The notes: a model not told the origin generated them from the sequence alone. 64,000 nt of DNA from Spirosoma rigui (GCF_002067135.1 NZ_CP020105.1:1-64000), one strand, 5' to 3'. Numbered from the stretch's first letter, positions 25,330-35,273 are shown. Numbers and translations: made by a program.

Positions 25330-26709
25330 TTAGTAACCCGGATTTTGCTGTGTACTCAACGTTGGATTTTGCTGAATTTCCCGCTGCGGAATTGGCCACA
25401 GTTCATACCGGCTGTTCCAGTTGGGTGAGAACGCCGACATAACAGCTTGAGCCCGACCTGTACGAACGAGGTCGTACCAGCGATGCCCTTCAAAAGCCAA
25501 CTCATAAACCCGTTCCCGCTCCACAGCCAGTAGCACATCGGCCTGAGCCGTGCTAGTGATAGCGGGTGCTTTGGCGCGGGTACGTAACACGTTCAGATCG
25601 GCAACAGCACCGTTAGCACCGGTTTGCCGACCGAGCTGTGCCCGCGCTTCGGCCCGAATCAGATGCATTTCGGCCAGCCGTATCAGCACAATATTGTTGT
25701 TATCTTCCGACGCGGTACCATATTTACGAACGGTCCAGCCGTTGTCGTTTCCACGTAGGTTTTGTGTACTGAACGATATTGTTGTCTGTCGTGTACCTGC
25801 CTCGGTCGAAACAAGTGACAGGACTAGTTGATTGGAAGGAATGGCTTCCCGCCGACCAACCAGTATGTTATTCAGCGCGAAATTGCTGGTCCCCGGATCG
25901 TCGGACAGGCTGTATCCTACTTCCAGAATGGACTCACTGGTGAAGTCGCGCGTCACGACATCGACGTAGTTGGGCTGAAGTGAGTAAACCCCGGAACCGA
26001 TGACTTGCGTAGCCATTTCTTCGGCTTTGGCCCAGTTTTTCTGATACAAATAAAAACGAGCCATGGCCGCCTGGCAGCTAGTTTTGTTGAGATAGGTAGC
26101 GTTAGTCGTTACGTTGGTGGAACCACTGGTAACACTGGGTAAGTCAGCAAGGGCCGCTTCATAATCGGCCAGCACCGAAGCCAGAATAGTAGCCCGAGCC
26201 GTCCGGCCAATTACCCGATTAGGTGCCTGAACGGTTGAGGTCACCTGCGGAATGTCTCCATACGTGTACGTGCCAATAAAGTTGGCAAATCCACGGAGGA
26301 ACCGCGCTTCGGCCGTCACTTGTTTACGCGTTGCTTCCGATACCCCAGGCACCTTGGGTAAATTTTCGAGCATGAAGTTAGTTACGTAAATAGTCCGGTA
26401 GAGGTTTCTCCACAATTCATCTACGACCCCGTTGGCCGCCGTGATCTGTTTAGTACCCAGTTCGCGGTAATCGGTGAACGTTCCATTGAACTGGATATAG
26501 TCGGCCGTGAAGTCACCAGCAATTATAATGGAAGAAGCTGCTCCTCGTAGCGCACTGTACATACCAATACGGACTGGCTGAACATCAGCCGCTTCGTTGA
26601 GGACTAACTCATCAACTAACAGGTCAACAGGTTTAGGCTCAAGCACCTCATTACAGGCACCTAGTCCTAGCAAGACGAGTAAAAGGCAATAGCGAGTGAA
26701 ACGAATCAT
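25330..26709 (-). CDS. SusD/RagB-type outer-membrane lipoprotein (pair 2)
   Basis: The 459-residue protein has a lipobox ending at Cys19 (GLGAC). SusD-family helices are visible in LWRNLYRTIYVTNFMLENLPKV, TAEARFLRGFANFIGTYTYGDIPQVT, AAMARFYLYQKNWAKAEEMATQVI and the C-terminal LIRLAEMHLIRAEARAQLG, ERERVYELAFEGHRWYDLVRTG and LWPIPQREIQQNP. It starts 38 bases after susC2 and is second in a five-gene unit that ends in a secreted protease. RagB of Porphyromonas, a relative, handles peptides, which fits that context; this is inference. Confidence 0.95.
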   Translation of the reverse strand: MIRFTRYCLLLVLLGLGACNEVLEPKPVDLLVDELVLNEAADVQPVRIGMYSALRGAASSIIIAGDFTADYIQFNGTFTDYRELGTKQITAANGVVDELWRNLYRTIYVTNFMLENLPKVPGVSEATRKQVTAEARFLRGFANFIGTYTYGDIPQVTSTVQAPNRVIGRTARATILASVLADYEAALADLPSVTSGSTNVTTNATYLNKTSCQAAMARFYLYQKNWAKAEEMATQVIGSGVYSLQPNYVDVVTRDFTSESILEVGYSLSDDPGTSNFALNNILVGRREAIPSNQLVLSLVSTEAGTRQTTISFSTQNLRGNDNGWTVRKYGTASEDNNNIVLIRLAEMHLIRAEARAQLGRQTGANGAVADLNVLRTRAKAPAITSTAQADVLLAVERERVYELAFEGHRWYDLVRTGRAQAVMSAFSPNWNSRYELWPIPQREIQQNPTLSTQQNPGY

Positions 26710-26747
26710 AGAAGGATAGTTCTTCGGTCAACGGAATGAACAATGGG

Positions 26748-29700
26748 TTAGAAATTTACCGATAATCCCGCGATAACTGTTCTCACCTGAGGAAAGGTAA
26801 AAAAGTCAATACCCTGAGACACTGTCGAGCCATCAAGCGTACTTACTTCCGGATCAGGGCCCGAATAGCGCGTCAGGGTCCAGAGATTAGTTCCTGAAAC
26901 ATACACTCGAATGTTCGCTAGCTTATAGCGTGAGATCCACTTCTTAGGCAGGCTGTAGCCAAGCGATACGTTTTTCAGCCGGACGTATGATCCATCTTCC
27001 AGATACCGACTGCTGAGGTAGTTGTTATACGTATTCTGAAAAACGTATTTCGGCACACTGGTTATATCGCCTTCTTTTTTCCACCGATCAAGCGCTTTCC
27101 GGGATTGATTATTCTGTAGATCGGCACCTGAATTCAACAGAGTCTGATTGGTCAGGTTTAGGATGCTGTTGCCATACGAGAACTGAAAAAAGCCACTCAG
27201 TTCGAATCCTTTCCAAGTGACGCGGTTGGTGAAGCCCCCGAACAGTTTAGGTTGGGCGTTACCAATCACCTGTCCATCGGCGGGAGTAATCCGCCCATCT
27301 CCGTTCTTATCGTCATAAATAGCATCGCCCGTAGCCGGGTCGACCCCCAGGAATTTCAGGCCCCAGAACGTCCCTAACGGCTGGCCGGGCAAGATAACGT
27401 TGGTATTACTGACGCCATTGGCTGTGTAACCCCGGAAAATGGGTTCATTACTAACCAGTTCAACCACTTTATTATCGTTGCGCGACAGGTTCAGGTCGGT
27501 ACTCCAGCGAACACCGCCCCGGTCAATGTTTATTGTGGACATGGTAAGCTCAATACCTCTGTTCGATACTTTGCCAATATTGCCCTGTACGGTGTTGAAG
27601 CCCGTTGTTTGTGGAATGGGTTGGGCAAACAGCAATTTATCCGTTAGGTTACTATAGGCGTCAACTGTTACATTGAGTCGTCCACTGAAAAACGACGCGT
27701 CTAAACCCACGTTTGCTTCGCGAGTACGCTCCCACTGCAGTTGGGGATTAGTCAGAGTAGAGGGACCCACACCCGTTGATCCACTGTAGGTGACTGAAGA
27801 CCAGGTTCCTAAGAATTGGAAGTTACCAATACGTTCATTACCGGTAAACCCAAAGCTACTGCGGAGTTTGAGGTCACTCAGGAATCGGAACCGTTGCATA
27901 AATGGCTCCGACGAAATCCGCCAGGCGAGTGACGCTGATGGAAATAAACCAAACTGTTTGTCCTGACCGAAGCGCGATGAGCCATCGTATCGAGCAGTAA
28001 GTGTTGCCAGGTATTTCTCGTCGTAATCGTATCGTACCTCGCCGAAGGTAGAAATAAGACCACTGTTAACGCGGTAAGAAGTGCCCTGATCAACGATACC
28101 AGCTGAGGTTATGTACGTAAAATCATCACTCGGAAACAGTCGTCCCTGTAGATTACCACTACGCTCCTGACGCTGTAATACTTCAAAGCCGGCCATGGCA
28201 CTGATTTTATGCTTGGCTGCCAGCCGGAAGTTATAATTTAAGGTATTCGTGTTGATCAGCGTCGTCAGCGTCGAATTACTAAAATCGCCATATCCTTGTC
28301 CACCCACGCTGGTCAGGAAACCACCAATAGCGGTCGTGGAGGGTTCGAAGTTATCTTCTGTAATGTTGTTATAATCAATGCTAATCTTGGAGCGAAACCG
28401 CAGATTCGGAATAAATTCATAGTCAGCGTATAAACCGCCAAGAAGTTTAGCTGTGTAGGTTTCGAAACGGGGCAACACCGCCTGACCGACTGGATTGAAA
28501 TTGGGGAAACCGGCGTAGTTATCATCACCAGGCGCATACAGACGTCCAGATTCGTCGTAAGGTGAGTAATAAGGCAGGCTTTTGATGGCCCCCGAGTAAA
28601 CCCCATCCAGAAAATTGTCTCCTTTAACCCGCTTATTTTTCGCCCGCGACAGGGTTATGTTAGTACCAAACGAAAGTTGCGAGGTAGCTTTATGGTCAAA
28701 TTTGAACTGAGCCGTGTAACGCCCAAACTCGTTATTCAGCTGTACCCCTTCTTCGTTCCGATAGCTACCGCTGAGATAAAATTGCGTTTTATCGTTGCCA
28801 CCCTGCGTTGACAGTTGGTATTGCTCGTAAATAGCCCGTCGGGTGGTAGCCCCTACCCAATCGGTATTAACGCCGTCAGTAACACCTTTGACAAGGCCTT
28901 GTTTGTCAGGGTCCATGCCGGCGTTGGTAACGGCTTCGCGCTGCAGATCGAGCAGTTCCGACGCATTGAGCAGGCTTGGTTTACGAACCATGTCGATCAC
29001 ACCCCGCTGTACATCAGCCGAGAACGTCGTTTTCTGACCGGAACGCCCTTTCTTGGTCGTAATAAGAACTACCCCGTTGGCTGCACGGGAGCCGTAGATG
29101 GCTTTGGCCGATGCATCCTTCAGGACATCGATGCTTTCGATATCGTTGGCATTGAAGAGAGCAAACGCGTTGTCCTGCTGCCCGCCAAACTCCCGGTTGG
29201 TCAGGGAGCCATCTTCTACCGGAACACCATCCACCACAAACAGCGGGCGGTTAGAAGCCGAAATAGACGTACTGCCCCTTACTCTGACATTGATACCACC
29301 ACCCGGTGTACCGGACGACTGGGTTACCTGGACTCCGGCCGCCTGCCCCTGCAGGGCCTGGTCAAAACTGGCGACCGGAATATTCTTGAACTTCTCGGGC
29401 GATACCGACGTGATCGAACCAGTGATGTCTTTACGCTGGGTCGTATTGTACCCCGTTACCACCACCTGGCTCAGCTCATTCAGGGCTTCGACCAGCTGCA
29501 CATTAATGACGGTTCGGTTGCCCACTGCCACCTCCTGCGATACGCTGCCGATGGAGGTGAGTAACAGCGTGACCGATCCGTTGGGAATAGTAAGACTGTA
29601 GTTCCCGTTTGCGTCGGTACTTACCCCGTTCGTTGTGCCCTTGACGAGCACGTTTACGCCGGGCAACGGCTGACCGTCGGCGGACGACGTCACCCGCCCT

Positions 29701-29786
29701 GAAATGCGGAGTCCCTGCGCCATCAGCCCACCTGACAGCAGCATAAATAAAACTCCCAAAATGACCGTACTGTAATAGTTCCTCAT
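26748..29786 (-). CDS. SusC/RagA-type TonB-dependent importer (pair 2)
   Basis: The 1012-residue protein has a signal peptide (ending GLMAQ), the N-terminal regulatory beta domain (ISGRVTSSADGQPLPGVNVLVKGTTNG), the plug start LSQVVVTGYNTTQRKDITGS, plug motifs QALQGQAAGVQV and IYGSRAANGVVLITTKKG, and a full barrel ending in SVNF. It heads a five-gene unit: susC2, susD2, two lipoproteins and an M43 protease. I found no exact TAnnTTTG box in the 339 bases upstream, unlike the other three susC genes. That interval holds the terminator of the susC3-susD3 unit and a G-rich tract. Confidence 0.95.
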   Translation of the reverse strand: MRNYYSTVILGVLFMLLSGGLMAQGLRISGRVTSSADGQPLPGVNVLVKGTTNGVSTDANGNYSLTIPNGSVTLLLTSIGSVSQEVAVGNRTVINVQLVEALNELSQVVVTGYNTTQRKDITGSITSVSPEKFKNIPVASFDQALQGQAAGVQVTQSSGTPGGGINVRVRGSTSISASNRPLFVVDGVPVEDGSLTNREFGGQQDNAFALFNANDIESIDVLKDASAKAIYGSRAANGVVLITTKKGRSGQKTTFSADVQRGVIDMVRKPSLLNASELLDLQREAVTNAGMDPDKQGLVKGVTDGVNTDWVGATTRRAIYEQYQLSTQGGNDKTQFYLSGSYRNEEGVQLNNEFGRYTAQFKFDHKATSQLSFGTNITLSRAKNKRVKGDNFLDGVYSGAIKSLPYYSPYDESGRLYAPGDDNYAGFPNFNPVGQAVLPRFETYTAKLLGGLYADYEFIPNLRFRSKISIDYNNITEDNFEPSTTAIGGFLTSVGGQGYGDFSNSTLTTLINTNTLNYNFRLAAKHKISAMAGFEVLQRQERSGNLQGRLFPSDDFTYITSAGIVDQGTSYRVNSGLISTFGEVRYDYDEKYLATLTARYDGSSRFGQDKQFGLFPSASLAWRISSEPFMQRFRFLSDLKLRSSFGFTGNERIGNFQFLGTWSSVTYSGSTGVGPSTLTNPQLQWERTREANVGLDASFFSGRLNVTVDAYSNLTDKLLFAQPIPQTTGFNTVQGNIGKVSNRGIELTMSTINIDRGGVRWSTDLNLSRNDNKVVELVSNEPIFRGYTANGVSNTNVILPGQPLGTFWGLKFLGVDPATGDAIYDDKNGDGRITPADGQVIGNAQPKLFGGFTNRVTWKGFELSGFFQFSYGNSILNLTNQTLLNSGADLQNNQSRKALDRWKKEGDITSVPKYVFQNTYNNYLSSRYLEDGSYVRLKNVSLGYSLPKKWISRYKLANIRVYVSGTNLWTLTRYSGPDPEVSTLDGSTVSQGIDFFTFPQVRTVIAGLSVNF

Positions 29787-30005
29787 AGAGTGGGTTAAAT
29801 GCGGCTCTTATTCATCAATCACACCTAAATGCGTATAAAACGAGTTGCGCAATGGGTAACTATCCGGCAACTCGACTGGTCAGCAGGCAGGTAGTTTTAC
29901 TACTAACGCTGATGGTGGTATTATTCTGTTTATCGAACGAACAATATTCTAAAAATAAAGGATAAAGTGTTCTGTCATGGCAAAAATTTTGTGAGGGGGC
30001 TCTCT

Positions 30006-30027
30006 CCCTCCCCCCAGCCCCTCTCCC
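30006..30027 (-). promoter_or_regulatory. Potential G-quadruplex in the susC2 leader region
   Basis: On the minus strand the sequence has four guanine runs of 3, 4, 6 and 3 separated by loops of 3, 2 and 1 bases, which fits the classic G-quadruplex pattern. It lies about 220 bases upstream of susC2 and just behind the susD3 terminator. Whether it folds is unknown. Confidence 0.45.
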
Positions 30028-30064
30028 TGAGGGATCGAGGGTGAGCGGTATTCCAGTGAAGGCC

Positions 30065-30098
30065 AAAGAAAAAGCCCCCGCCAGCGGCAGGGGCCTTT
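30065..30098 (-). terminator. Terminator of the susC3-susD3 unit
   Basis: On the minus strand AAAGGCCCCTGCC pairs with GGCGGGGGCTTT (one bulged or mismatched base) around a three-base loop, followed by TTCTTTGG. It lies 27 bases behind the susD3 stop. Confidence 0.8.
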
Positions 30099-30125
30099 CA
30101 TCTGAATACAAAAGACTACAATAGG

Positions 30126-31775
30126 TTACGATTTAGGATTTGTAGTGGGCGCACTACCTGCAGCCGCTGCGTTATACTTCAGTTCGTTGTCGGGTACGTC
30201 CCAATAGTCCAGGAAGTGATACTCGATCGTAGCGTTGGTATTTACTTTACCCGCCTTGTCAACGACAACAGCTCCTTTCCTTCCTCCACCGTTGGCTACG
30301 GTTTCGATAACGCCCCAACGGCGGGCATCGTAGAACGACAACCCACGGAATGCCAGGCCAACCCGGCGCTCCCGGCGCAGTTCTTCTTTAGCCTGATCGA
30401 GGGTTAGACCCGTTCCGGCAACAGCGGTCAGGCCCGCACCCTGTAGCGTCCGAACGGCATCGATCGATTTTAACGCGTCGTCGATTTTACCGGTGTACAG
30501 TAGTGCTTCGGCTTTCATCAGCTCATTTTCCTCGTAGCTGCCAGCCAGGTACAACTCGGTCGCACCGGCTGTCCGGTCAGACAACGTAGCAACACCCGCC
30601 ATTTTCTTGCCACCATCGACCAGTGCCCAGCGCGTGTTAAACGCATTACCCCGGCTGCTCTCACCAATCCAGGGGGTAGCCCGCTGGGTGAAGTTATTAG
30701 CCAGCCGTTTGTCGCCCGTTTTATAATCCTGGATCAGGCGTTCGCTGATTTTGTAGGTAGCTCCACCCGATGGATCACCGGTCGATTTGGCCGCTACGGT
30801 CCCCGTTTGCGGAGCCAGAATATCGCCACTGGCGTTTGAGCGGGCGGTGAAAACATAGTCCGTTGCGCCAATACCATCGTTGGTGAGGGCCAGTACCTGC
30901 GTCCACTGGGCGGTTGTCATGGCCTTCGTTGTGGTATTCACCAGCAGGTTGCGGGCCTTCAGCGTGTTGATATTGCGCTTCCACATGGCCGTCGTGGGAA
31001 CCAGCCCCCGACCAACCTGGTTGATATCCGGGATAACCTTTGCCATCACTGTGGCATAATCAGCGGCCGTACCAATCGTTGTCAGCAACGCAGCAGCTTT
31101 GTCGAGGTTAGCGTTGGCTTCTTCGATAAGCTTTTCTTTGGTTACAAAATTACCATTGGTCCCGTTGGCCGCGCTGTTGATAACACCCGCGTAGTACATC
31201 GACCCGATTCGCGAATAAGCGTACCCTTTCCACCAGTATACCCACGCCTGGATGGTTGCTTTCTTGGTTGCGGCATCGCCGGTGAAGGCGACCTGCTCCG
31301 ACAGTTCCAGCACCTTGTTCATCTGGCTGTTAAGCGAATACATGTACCACCACTCGTGAAAGAGCGGGTTGGCCCCCTGGTTAGCGTTGACGTTGACCTG
31401 ACGAATCAGGGCGATCTGCGTATTGGGCGCGTTCGGGTTCAGCACTTTTGTACCGTCGTCCAGAATAACGTAGTCCGGCGCACCAATCTGGTTGCCAAAC
31501 TGGTTAGCCGCTTCTTCACCAACGACATCGCCCATCAGTTCGTGAACACCCATTGCACCCGACCAGAAGTAGCCCGGAACGCCATCGTAAAAATCGGCTT
31601 TTATCTCCCGGAACCCATTAACGTACACGCCCCCCTGCGCAAAGTTGATGATGCCAGACTCCGTGTTGGCACTGCTCACGGTGGGTTGGTTCGGGTTTTT
31701 TACGTCCAGCTGTTCCTTGCAGGAAGTAGCCAGACCAAGCAGCATAACCGCTACTAATACTTGTATCTTTTTCAT
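30126..31775 (-). CDS. SusD/RagB-type outer-membrane lipoprotein (pair 3)
   Basis: The 549-residue protein has a lipoprotein signal with Cys19 (LATSC) and is longer than SusD1 and SusD2. SusD features include FHEWWYMYSLNSQMNKVLELSEQV, AWVYWWKGYAYSRIGSMYYAG and the C-terminal LMKAEALLYTGKIDDALKSIDAVR, LRRERRVGLAFRGLSFYDARRWG and DVPDNELKYN. It follows susC3 by 58 bases, with a small GC hairpin between. A strong terminator follows, so the unit contains only the importer pair and gives no clue to its substrate. Confidence 0.92.
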   Translation of the reverse strand: MKKIQVLVAVMLLGLATSCKEQLDVKNPNQPTVSSANTESGIINFAQGGVYVNGFREIKADFYDGVPGYFWSGAMGVHELMGDVVGEEAANQFGNQIGAPDYVILDDGTKVLNPNAPNTQIALIRQVNVNANQGANPLFHEWWYMYSLNSQMNKVLELSEQVAFTGDAATKKATIQAWVYWWKGYAYSRIGSMYYAGVINSAANGTNGNFVTKEKLIEEANANLDKAAALLTTIGTAADYATVMAKVIPDINQVGRGLVPTTAMWKRNINTLKARNLLVNTTTKAMTTAQWTQVLALTNDGIGATDYVFTARSNASGDILAPQTGTVAAKSTGDPSGGATYKISERLIQDYKTGDKRLANNFTQRATPWIGESSRGNAFNTRWALVDGGKKMAGVATLSDRTAGATELYLAGSYEENELMKAEALLYTGKIDDALKSIDAVRTLQGAGLTAVAGTGLTLDQAKEELRRERRVGLAFRGLSFYDARRWGVIETVANGGGRKGAVVVDKAGKVNTNATIEYHFLDYWDVPDNELKYNAAAAGSAPTTNPKS

Positions 31776-31833
31776 CGACGAATCATTGAAAGGTATGTGG
31801 GCGCAGCTAGCCGGGCAGCCGCGCCGGTTTGAT

Positions 31834-34800
31834 TTAGAAACCGATGTTCAGCGTTGCCTGATACGACCGTACGTTTGGCATCGTATTGTGGTCCGTTCCG
31901 CGATCCCATGCCGAGTTACCCGTACCTGAGCTGATTTCCGGATCATAACCCGTGTACTTTGTAAAGGTCAGCAGGTTACGACCCGACAAAACGAGTTGCG
32001 CCCGGCGCAATACCGGTACATTGGCAATTTTGCTGAAGTCAACGCCCACCTGTACGTTCCGCAGCCGAACGAACGACGCATCTTCGTAGAAGTAATCTTT
32101 GGTCCCGTTGGCCGCCCGTTGGGCATATACCCCGCGGTAGAAAGCGGTCCAGGCACCCGTCTGCCCTTCAATGGTGAACGGCTTGGCGTAATCGGCGTGG
32201 ATACCGTCGCGGTACATCCATTCTTTCGTCTGGTTATACACGTGGCTGCCCTGCACCCAATCGAACTGGAAACCAAACGTCAGGAAGTTTTTGAAGGTAA
32301 ACTCGTTGATGAACGACATATTGAACAGCGGGTTCGGATCGCCGAAGCTGTACTTGTTAGCCGAGAAGAACGGCTGCTTCGTGGCCTTGCTTACGACGTA
32401 GCCGTTGCTGGCCACGGTGTAGTTGGCCTGCTGATCGGCCGGGATGTAAAAATTCCCGTTTGGATCTCTGGCATCGACCTGGTGGATGGATACGTAGCCG
32501 TATAGCTGACCGATTTTTTCACCTGCTTTCAGGACGTAGTTGGTGCTACCGGCGTTCGACAGAACAACCACTTCAGCCCCTCCTTTTACCGCCGTGATTT
32601 TGGACGTTTGCCGACCAAAGTTGGTGGTCAGGTTCCAGGAGAAATCTCCCGTCCTGAAAATCGTCGCGTTCAGCGAGGCTTGTAAACCATTGGAACCCAG
32701 CGAGAAGGCATTATCCTTGATGGAGTTGATACCCGACGACGGTGCTGCATTGACGTCGTAGATGGCGTTGTCGGTCGACCGTTTCCAGTACGTAGCCGAT
32801 AACCGGATGCTGCTCAGCCAGTTCGATGCTTTGAACGGCGTCAGGGCCAGATCTGTACCAATTTCCAGTTCCGACGATACCTCTACGTTCAGGTCCGGAT
32901 TCGGCTGGCTGGCGGGGGTATAGAACGAGTTGGCGTTACCCAGCGTACGGGTGTTCAGCACCTGGTAGCGGTCGAAGGGACGGGGCTGGATACCCGCCTG
33001 CCCGTAAGCGGCCCGGAATTTGAACTCGGGAAAAATGCCCGAAATGGCGCTGCCTTCCCAGAACTTCAGGGCCGAAATCCGGAAGTAGGCATCCCCACGG
33101 GGAAAGGTGAATGGCTTCGATGCCTGCCCGAAGGCCGACGAGAAGTCAGTCCGGAAACCGCCCGATACACCGGCCAGATCACCAAAATCAATCCGCTGGT
33201 TCAGCAGATACCCGTAGGTGATGAACGGCTCCGTGTAATCGCGGAAGGTTTTGAACGTCGATGCCTGCGCAGCCGTGAACGGTTCGTAGGTGGGCAGCGA
33301 CAGGCTATACGTATTGTACTCGCTCGACTTGCGGTTCCGGTAGTCAAATGCAATCTGGGTCGACGTGCGGATTGGAATGTTCAGTTTGAAATCATTCTGA
33401 AAGTCGGTGTTGAGGAACGCCGATGCCAGGAAGTTCTGATAGGTCGAGTTCAGGCTGTAGTTATCAATCTCACCCGATGCATCGGTGGCGTAGTTACCCC
33501 AGTAGTTACTGCCGCTGTAGGCCTGCACGTTCCGGTTGTTGACCTGGTTGGGATAGGTCGTGATGATCTCCTGCCGCGAGTAGTTGATACCGTATTTGGC
33601 ATCCAGATCGATGAACTTGTTGACTTTGTAGTTCAAATTCAGGTTCTGAATGATATCAACTTTGTTGTCTTTGTTGTCGGTGTACCGCTGCCAGTAGCTT
33701 GGGTTGTTGTGGTTAACGCCAACGGCATCACCGTAGTAGATCCCCGGATTTCCGTCGGGATCGAGCGCCGAGAAATCAGCGAAAGGCCGGGCGTTGTTCA
33801 ACGCATACAAAATGTTCCGGTCGTTCGACTTGATCGTGTTCTTGGTGTAGATGAGCTGCGTCGTTGTCCGGAAAGTCAGTCCCTTGGCCAGTTCAACCCC
33901 AATGTTCGTGACGATGTTGCTGCGCTGATAGCCGCCATTGTTAATGATGTTACTCTCCTGCTGGTTGTTCGATGCCGACACGGCAAAGTCGAACTTGTCG
34001 CGGCCACCCGACAGCGAAATGCTGTTGTTATAGGTCGTCGATGGCTTGAAGAAATAGGCGTAGTGATCGATGAATTTCAGGTTAGCCGTGTAGGGCTTAT
34101 CGGCCTTATTGTTGACATCGAGCGGACTATACTGAACGTTTTCACTGTAGATCAGCGTGTTCGGATCAAACGTCAGGGGTTTGCCCGACGTACCGATTAC
34201 GTTGTTCTGAGCGTCGGTGATGAAGCCGTTGAACTGCGATTTGGCCACACCACCCACGTTGAGGTATTCGTTACGCGTGATACCCGACGAGATGTCGATG
34301 TTGAGTTTACCCGATTTTCCTTTTTTGGTGAACACCTGAATAACCCCGTTAGCGCCTTGTGCACCGTATAACGTAGCAGCCGCCGCACCCTGCACAACCT
34401 CTACCCGCTCAATCGTGTTCGGGTCGATCGAACTGAGCAGCGCCGTTGGGTTACTGTTGAAGTTACCGTTGGTATCGTAGTTCGACGCGTCGACCTGCAC
34501 CCCGTCGATAATCAGGATCGGTGCTGTGCCCCGGTTAATGGTATTGATTCCGCGCAGGACAATATTTACGGGCGCACCGGGCGTTCCGTTGCCGCTGGAG
34601 ATCTGCGCACCGGCAATTTTACCCACCAGCGCCTGGTCGATCGAGGCCGTAGGCGTTTGCGGCAGGTTCTTCGATGATACTGATTCAACCGCAATACCCA
34701 GCTTACGCTTGTCGGTGGCTACCCCCACCCCCGTCACGACCACTTCGCTCAACTGGCGGCTGTCGGTGACGAGCTTCACGTCGATTTCCGACCGGTTTCC

Positions 34801-35058
34801 AACCGGAATTTCCTGCGTCGTTGTGCCTACGAAACTTACGACCAGCGTACCACCGGACGCGGGCAGGGAAATTGAATAATTTCCATCTGCATCCGTGTTT
34901 GCTCCCCGGCCTGAGCCCTTCAGAATGACAGATACGCCGGGGATGGCATTACCATCTTCTGCCGATGTAACCTTCCCTGTCACTTTCCGGTCCTGCGCCC
35001 ATGCTGTGGCCCAGAGTGAGCAAACCAATAGGAAACTCACTAATAAATTTCTCCTCAT
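31834..35058 (-). CDS. SusC/RagA-type TonB-dependent importer (pair 3)
   Basis: The 1074-residue protein has a signal peptide (CSLWATAWAQ), the regulatory beta domain (VTGKVTSAEDGNAIPGVSVILKG), plug start LSEVVVTGVGVATDKRKLG, plug motifs IDQALVGKIAGAQI and LYGAQGANGVIQVFTKKGKSG, and a barrel ending NIGF. The variant plug motif GAQGANGVIQV (instead of GSRAANGVVLI) marks it as a distinct subtype from SusC1 and SusC2. Its signal peptide resembles that of SusC4 (CSLWTPVWAQ), and the two genes share promoter architecture, pointing to a common origin. Confidence 0.95.
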   Translation of the reverse strand: MRRNLLVSFLLVCSLWATAWAQDRKVTGKVTSAEDGNAIPGVSVILKGSGRGANTDADGNYSISLPASGGTLVVSFVGTTTQEIPVGNRSEIDVKLVTDSRQLSEVVVTGVGVATDKRKLGIAVESVSSKNLPQTPTASIDQALVGKIAGAQISSGNGTPGAPVNIVLRGINTINRGTAPILIIDGVQVDASNYDTNGNFNSNPTALLSSIDPNTIERVEVVQGAAAATLYGAQGANGVIQVFTKKGKSGKLNIDISSGITRNEYLNVGGVAKSQFNGFITDAQNNVIGTSGKPLTFDPNTLIYSENVQYSPLDVNNKADKPYTANLKFIDHYAYFFKPSTTYNNSISLSGGRDKFDFAVSASNNQQESNIINNGGYQRSNIVTNIGVELAKGLTFRTTTQLIYTKNTIKSNDRNILYALNNARPFADFSALDPDGNPGIYYGDAVGVNHNNPSYWQRYTDNKDNKVDIIQNLNLNYKVNKFIDLDAKYGINYSRQEIITTYPNQVNNRNVQAYSGSNYWGNYATDASGEIDNYSLNSTYQNFLASAFLNTDFQNDFKLNIPIRTSTQIAFDYRNRKSSEYNTYSLSLPTYEPFTAAQASTFKTFRDYTEPFITYGYLLNQRIDFGDLAGVSGGFRTDFSSAFGQASKPFTFPRGDAYFRISALKFWEGSAISGIFPEFKFRAAYGQAGIQPRPFDRYQVLNTRTLGNANSFYTPASQPNPDLNVEVSSELEIGTDLALTPFKASNWLSSIRLSATYWKRSTDNAIYDVNAAPSSGINSIKDNAFSLGSNGLQASLNATIFRTGDFSWNLTTNFGRQTSKITAVKGGAEVVVLSNAGSTNYVLKAGEKIGQLYGYVSIHQVDARDPNGNFYIPADQQANYTVASNGYVVSKATKQPFFSANKYSFGDPNPLFNMSFINEFTFKNFLTFGFQFDWVQGSHVYNQTKEWMYRDGIHADYAKPFTIEGQTGAWTAFYRGVYAQRAANGTKDYFYEDASFVRLRNVQVGVDFSKIANVPVLRRAQLVLSGRNLLTFTKYTGYDPEISSGTGNSAWDRGTDHNTMPNVRSYQATLNIGF

Positions 35059-35097
35059 GTCGCTTTGTGTTTAGGTTAACTATGCACACACTTTCCA

Positions 35098-35128
35098 CAA
35101 AACTAGAGCAAGGAACAGAGATTGCAAA
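35098..35128 (-). promoter_or_regulatory. Consensus Bacteroidota promoter of susC3
   Basis: On the minus strand TTTG (35128-35125) is followed after exactly 19 bases by TAGTTTTG (35105-35098). Both elements match the Bacteroidota sigma-A consensus without error. The -7 box lies 39 bases from the susC3 ATG. Confidence 0.85.
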
Positions 35129-35187
35129 TTTTTTGTACAAATTTTACAACGCACTCATTAATTTCTGAAGAGCACATTATTTCGAAA

Positions 35188-35271
35188 CAATATTTTGCCA
35201 TACACCCATTTAACGCATTTTTAATCCTAATTAATGAATTTATATTAAGCGAAATCAGCGCAATATTTTGC
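35188..35271. repeat. Direct repeat of an 11-mer upstream of susC3
   Basis: CAATATTTTGC occurs at 35188-35198 and again at 35261-35271. The 73-base period is close to seven helical turns, so the copies would face the same side of the DNA, as expected for paired regulator sites. The second copy ends two bases before the palindromic 13-mer at 35274. Confidence 0.5.
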
Positions 35272-35273
35272 TA

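Larger units (their letters stand above)
29787..30125. other. Intergenic region between susD3 and susC2
   Basis: These 339 bases hold no gene. From the susC2 side there is an A+T-rich leader containing GTAGT-TTT-ACTAC. Then comes a C-rich run at 30006-30027 that gives four guanine tracts on the minus strand, and the terminator of susD3 at 30065-30098. A susC2 promoter must lie here or transcription must read through, but no consensus box is evident. Confidence 0.6.

Noticed and set aside
28815-29564. Long antisense frame inside susC2
   Set aside because: It mirrors the strongly conserved susC2 codons; its translation shows no family features. The same holds for 33709-34371 inside susC3.
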